Both the position numbers and the translations under genes were made by a program. Positions 32,509 through 34,108 of a stretch of 34,108 nucleotides of DNA are shown here, piece after piece. The stretch lies in contig DAIQRD010000009.1 of NCBI GenBank assembly GCA_036786445.1, forward strand, positions 1-34,108. Direction: 5' to 3'. Every line of letters starts with the position of its first letter. Within the stretch, counting starts at the first letter, position 1. Under the pieces are notes generated by a model that did no database searches, was not told the origin of the DNA, and saw nothing but the letters and a program-made list of their open reading frames with translations. The stretch comes from JAAZMF01 sp036786445. GTDB taxonomy: Bacteria; Bacillota; Limnochordia; DTU087.

Positions 32509-33896
32509 TTGCAGAACAAGCAAGTCACTAATTTCACAGAAGGAGACATCCTCCGTCATCTCTTGATGTTTTCCATTCCCATGCTCCTGGGTAACCTATT
32601 ACAGGCCTTATATAATACAGTTGATAGCATCTGGGTGGGGCGTTTTCTAGGGGCCCACGCCCTAGCCGCGGTGTCAGTGGGCTTTCCCATCATCTTTGCC
32701 CTAATAGCTCTAGTAAACGGCATCACCATGGCTACCACCATCCTAGTATCCCAATACTATGGGGCAGGCCAGCAGGAACGATTGGCAAAGACTGTGACTA
32801 ATTCACTGATCCTCCTGACTGCCCTGGGGCTTTTGATCTCTGCCATCGGCGTAATCTTCCGTCGCCCCCTCTTGGGGCTGATCAATACGCCTCCCGAGAT
32901 CATCGATATGGCCTCTGAATACCTAGCCATCTTTATGGCAGGAATCGTGGGAATGTTCCTTTACAATGCAGCCAGTTCTGTGCTGCGGGGTCTGGGAGAC
33001 TCCCGCACACCACTGCGTTTCTTGGCATATGCCACCGTCTTGAACATCATTTTGGACCCACTATTTATCTTTGGCCTTGGTCCTATCCCCCCTATGGGTG
33101 TTGCCGGCGTAGCCTTGGCCACGATTATTGCCCAGGGCATGTCAGCTGTAATTGCTCTGAGGTACCTTTACCTGAAATCTGGGCTTCTGCATTACCGACC
33201 CGGCATACTCCGCCTGGATTGGGAGCTCACGACCCTGACATTTAGGATCGGACTACCCGCTGGCATCCAGCAAGTGTTGGTGTCCATGAGTGCCATTGTA
33301 GTCAACTCAGCCATCAACGGCTTTGGTGCCACGGTCATTGCGGGCTTTGGGGCTGCCTCCCGCCTCGATCAGTTTGCTTTCATGCCGTCCATGAGCATCA
33401 GCATGGNNNNNNNNNNGCCTTGGTAGGCCAGAATCTAGGTGCCGGTAAGCCGGAAAGGGTCGCGGAGACGGTGAGGTGGAGCACTTTGCTTTCCGCTGGC
33501 ATCACAGCTATCGTGTCTATAGTAGCAATCCTGCGTCCCGATATCCTCATGGTGCTATTCACCAAGGATCAGGGAGTATTGGCGGAAGGATCCCGATACT
33601 TGCGGTATGTGTCTTTATCCTATATCCCCATGGCTCTGATGTTTACTTTTGGGGGAGTTATCAGGGGTGCCGGTGATACAGTGGCCACCATGCTCTTGAC
33701 ACTTATTTCGCTATGGGTATTTAGAGTGCCGGCCGCAACCTACCTGTCTTCCATTCCACGATTGGGAGTAACTGGTGTGTGGATTGCTATAGCCCTGGGG
33801 TCAGTGATGGGGTTCATCCTCAACTTCGCTTACTATAAGACTGGGCGATGGAGGGATCGAGTCGTTGTTCAGCGAACTGTGGAAAGCACCGAGTGA
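32509..33896 (+). CDS. MATE family multidrug efflux transporter (interrupted by assembly gap)
   Basis: A Na+- or H+-coupled exporter of the MATE/NorM-DinF superfamily with about 12 membrane segments. The N-terminal half opens with TNFTEGDILRHLLMFSIPMLLGNLLQ and LYNTVDSIWVGRFLG. The second half has LVGQNLGAGKPERV and a late GGVIRGAGDT. The N run at 33407-33416 splits the frame: with 10 Ns the downstream frame hits TAG, while 8 Ns give SISM-A-x-x-ALVGQN, the normal family pattern. So this is one intact gene, not two. TTG 32509 has AAAGGGG 7 nt upstream; the in-frame GTG at 32443 has none. Substrates are unknown; marR lies 87 nt upstream. Confidence 0.92.
33407..33416. other. Assembly gap (10 Ns) inside the MATE gene
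   Basis: Ten consecutive Ns. The flanking codons restore the MATE reading frame only if the true length is 8 (or 8 plus a multiple of 3), so the 10 is probably a placeholder. The apparent frameshift is an assembly artefact. Confidence 0.9.
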
Positions 33897-33927
33897 ATAG
33901 ATCGCTGGATGAATAGTAAATACCAGT

Positions 33928-33968
33928 GAGGGGTTAGTGGCACCATGTCCACCAACCCCTCTTGTTTA
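33928..33968 (+). terminator. Rho-independent terminator of the marR-MATE unit
   Basis: GAGGGGTT, one mismatch, GTGG pairs with CCAC, one mismatch, AACCCCTC (33928-33940 with 33949-33961), around an 8-nt loop. TTGTTTATT follows on the plus strand, and the hairpin lies 31 nt past the stop codon. Confidence 0.85.
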
Positions 33969-33986
33969 TTGCATAGTCATATCTAG

Positions 33987-34108
33987 TCATCTGCCCACTG
34001 CGAACTTTATACTTTCATGCCCTAACGGCACCATATCTCTTTGCCTCTTGTCAAAAACAGCTGCCTCATTGATGCCGTAATGACGCAGTTGTTTGATTAC
34101 CTCTGGGT
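33987..34108 (-). CDS. C-terminal end of an unrecognised protein (cut by window edge)
   Basis: An open minus-strand frame enters from the right edge and ends at TGA 33987-33989, giving 39 visible residues: PEVIKQLRHYGINEAAVFDK, then RQRDMVPLGHESIKFAVGR. The start of the visible part looks like an amphipathic helix. The fragment is too short to name; LRHYGINEAAVF loosely recalls the end of FRG-type domains, but this is weak. It is convergent with the MATE gene. Confidence 0.45.
   Translation of the reverse strand, partial: PEVIKQLRHYGINEAAVFDKRQRDMVPLGHESIKFAVGR

Noticed and set aside
33407..33426. True frameshift or pseudogene in the MATE gene
   Set aside because: The frame break coincides exactly with the 10-N placeholder and both halves are otherwise intact.
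1..34108. Mobile elements, CRISPR arrays, tRNA or rRNA genes
   Set aside because: No transposase or integrase pattern, no regularly spaced long repeats and no tRNA- or rRNA-like sequence were seen on either strand.

Overview
The window reads as a chromosomal contig from a Bacillota (Firmicutes) bacterium of clostridial or limnochordial type, probably a draft or metagenome assembly because a 10-N placeholder interrupts one gene. The grounds are the secA-prfB pair with a programmed RF2 frameshift, a long-form hibernation factor, DUF5693, DUF1540 and FapA-type proteins, strong AAGGAGG-like ribosome binding sites and frequent TTG/GTG starts. I see no phage, insertion sequence, CRISPR array, tRNA or rRNA.

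Layout. 1-14 kb is almost entirely minus strand: a partial DUF5693 gene, a DUF2993 gene, prfB (+1 recoding), secA, hpf, a cold-shock protein, an amino-acid ABC permease and binding protein, a small zinc-ribbon protein behind a structured leader, and a tight cluster of FapA-like protein, Ca2+-type P-ATPase and a coiled-coil FlgN-like protein. 14-17.5 kb is mixed: a plus-strand metallophosphoesterase, a minus-strand acyl-CoA:acetate/4-hydroxybutyrate CoA-transferase, then plus-strand small proteins (stand-alone starch-binding module, a zinc ribbon, an unknown). 17.5-24.3 kb is minus strand: a CrtI-like FAD oxidoreductase, two Gfo/Idh/MocA oxidoreductases, fabI, rnhA, a ThuA-like protein and a PhnP-like metallo-hydrolase. 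24.6-30.4 kb holds a left-handed beta-helix protein, a tandem DUF1540 protein (minus), an aldo/keto reductase, a decayed phosphotransferase remnant and a 1028-residue glycoside hydrolase of GH106 type. 30.4-34.1 kb holds an isolated trpB (minus), a divergent marR-MATE efflux pair, and the end of an unrecognised gene.

The most notable signal is in the trpB leader: eleven GAG/TAG triplets, mostly at an exact 5-nt period, running into the Shine-Dalgarno sequence. This is the architecture of a TRAP (MtrB) binding site and predicts tryptophan-dependent translational repression of this solitary trpB. A second is the roughly 200-nt leader of the zinc-ribbon gene (about 8394-8593), in which a perfect 9-bp helix would sequester the ribosome binding site below several further hairpins; I cannot assign it to a known riboswitch class. 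The prfB frameshift site is intact, so RF2 should be annotated as one gene of 371 residues.

Functionally, the left part is housekeeping (protein secretion, translation termination, ribosome hibernation), the middle mixes lipid, redox and CoA metabolism, and the 19-30 kb part suggests glycoside or modified-sugar breakdown (GH106-like enzyme, aldo/keto reductase, ThuA and two Gfo/Idh dehydrogenases), although these are not in one operon.
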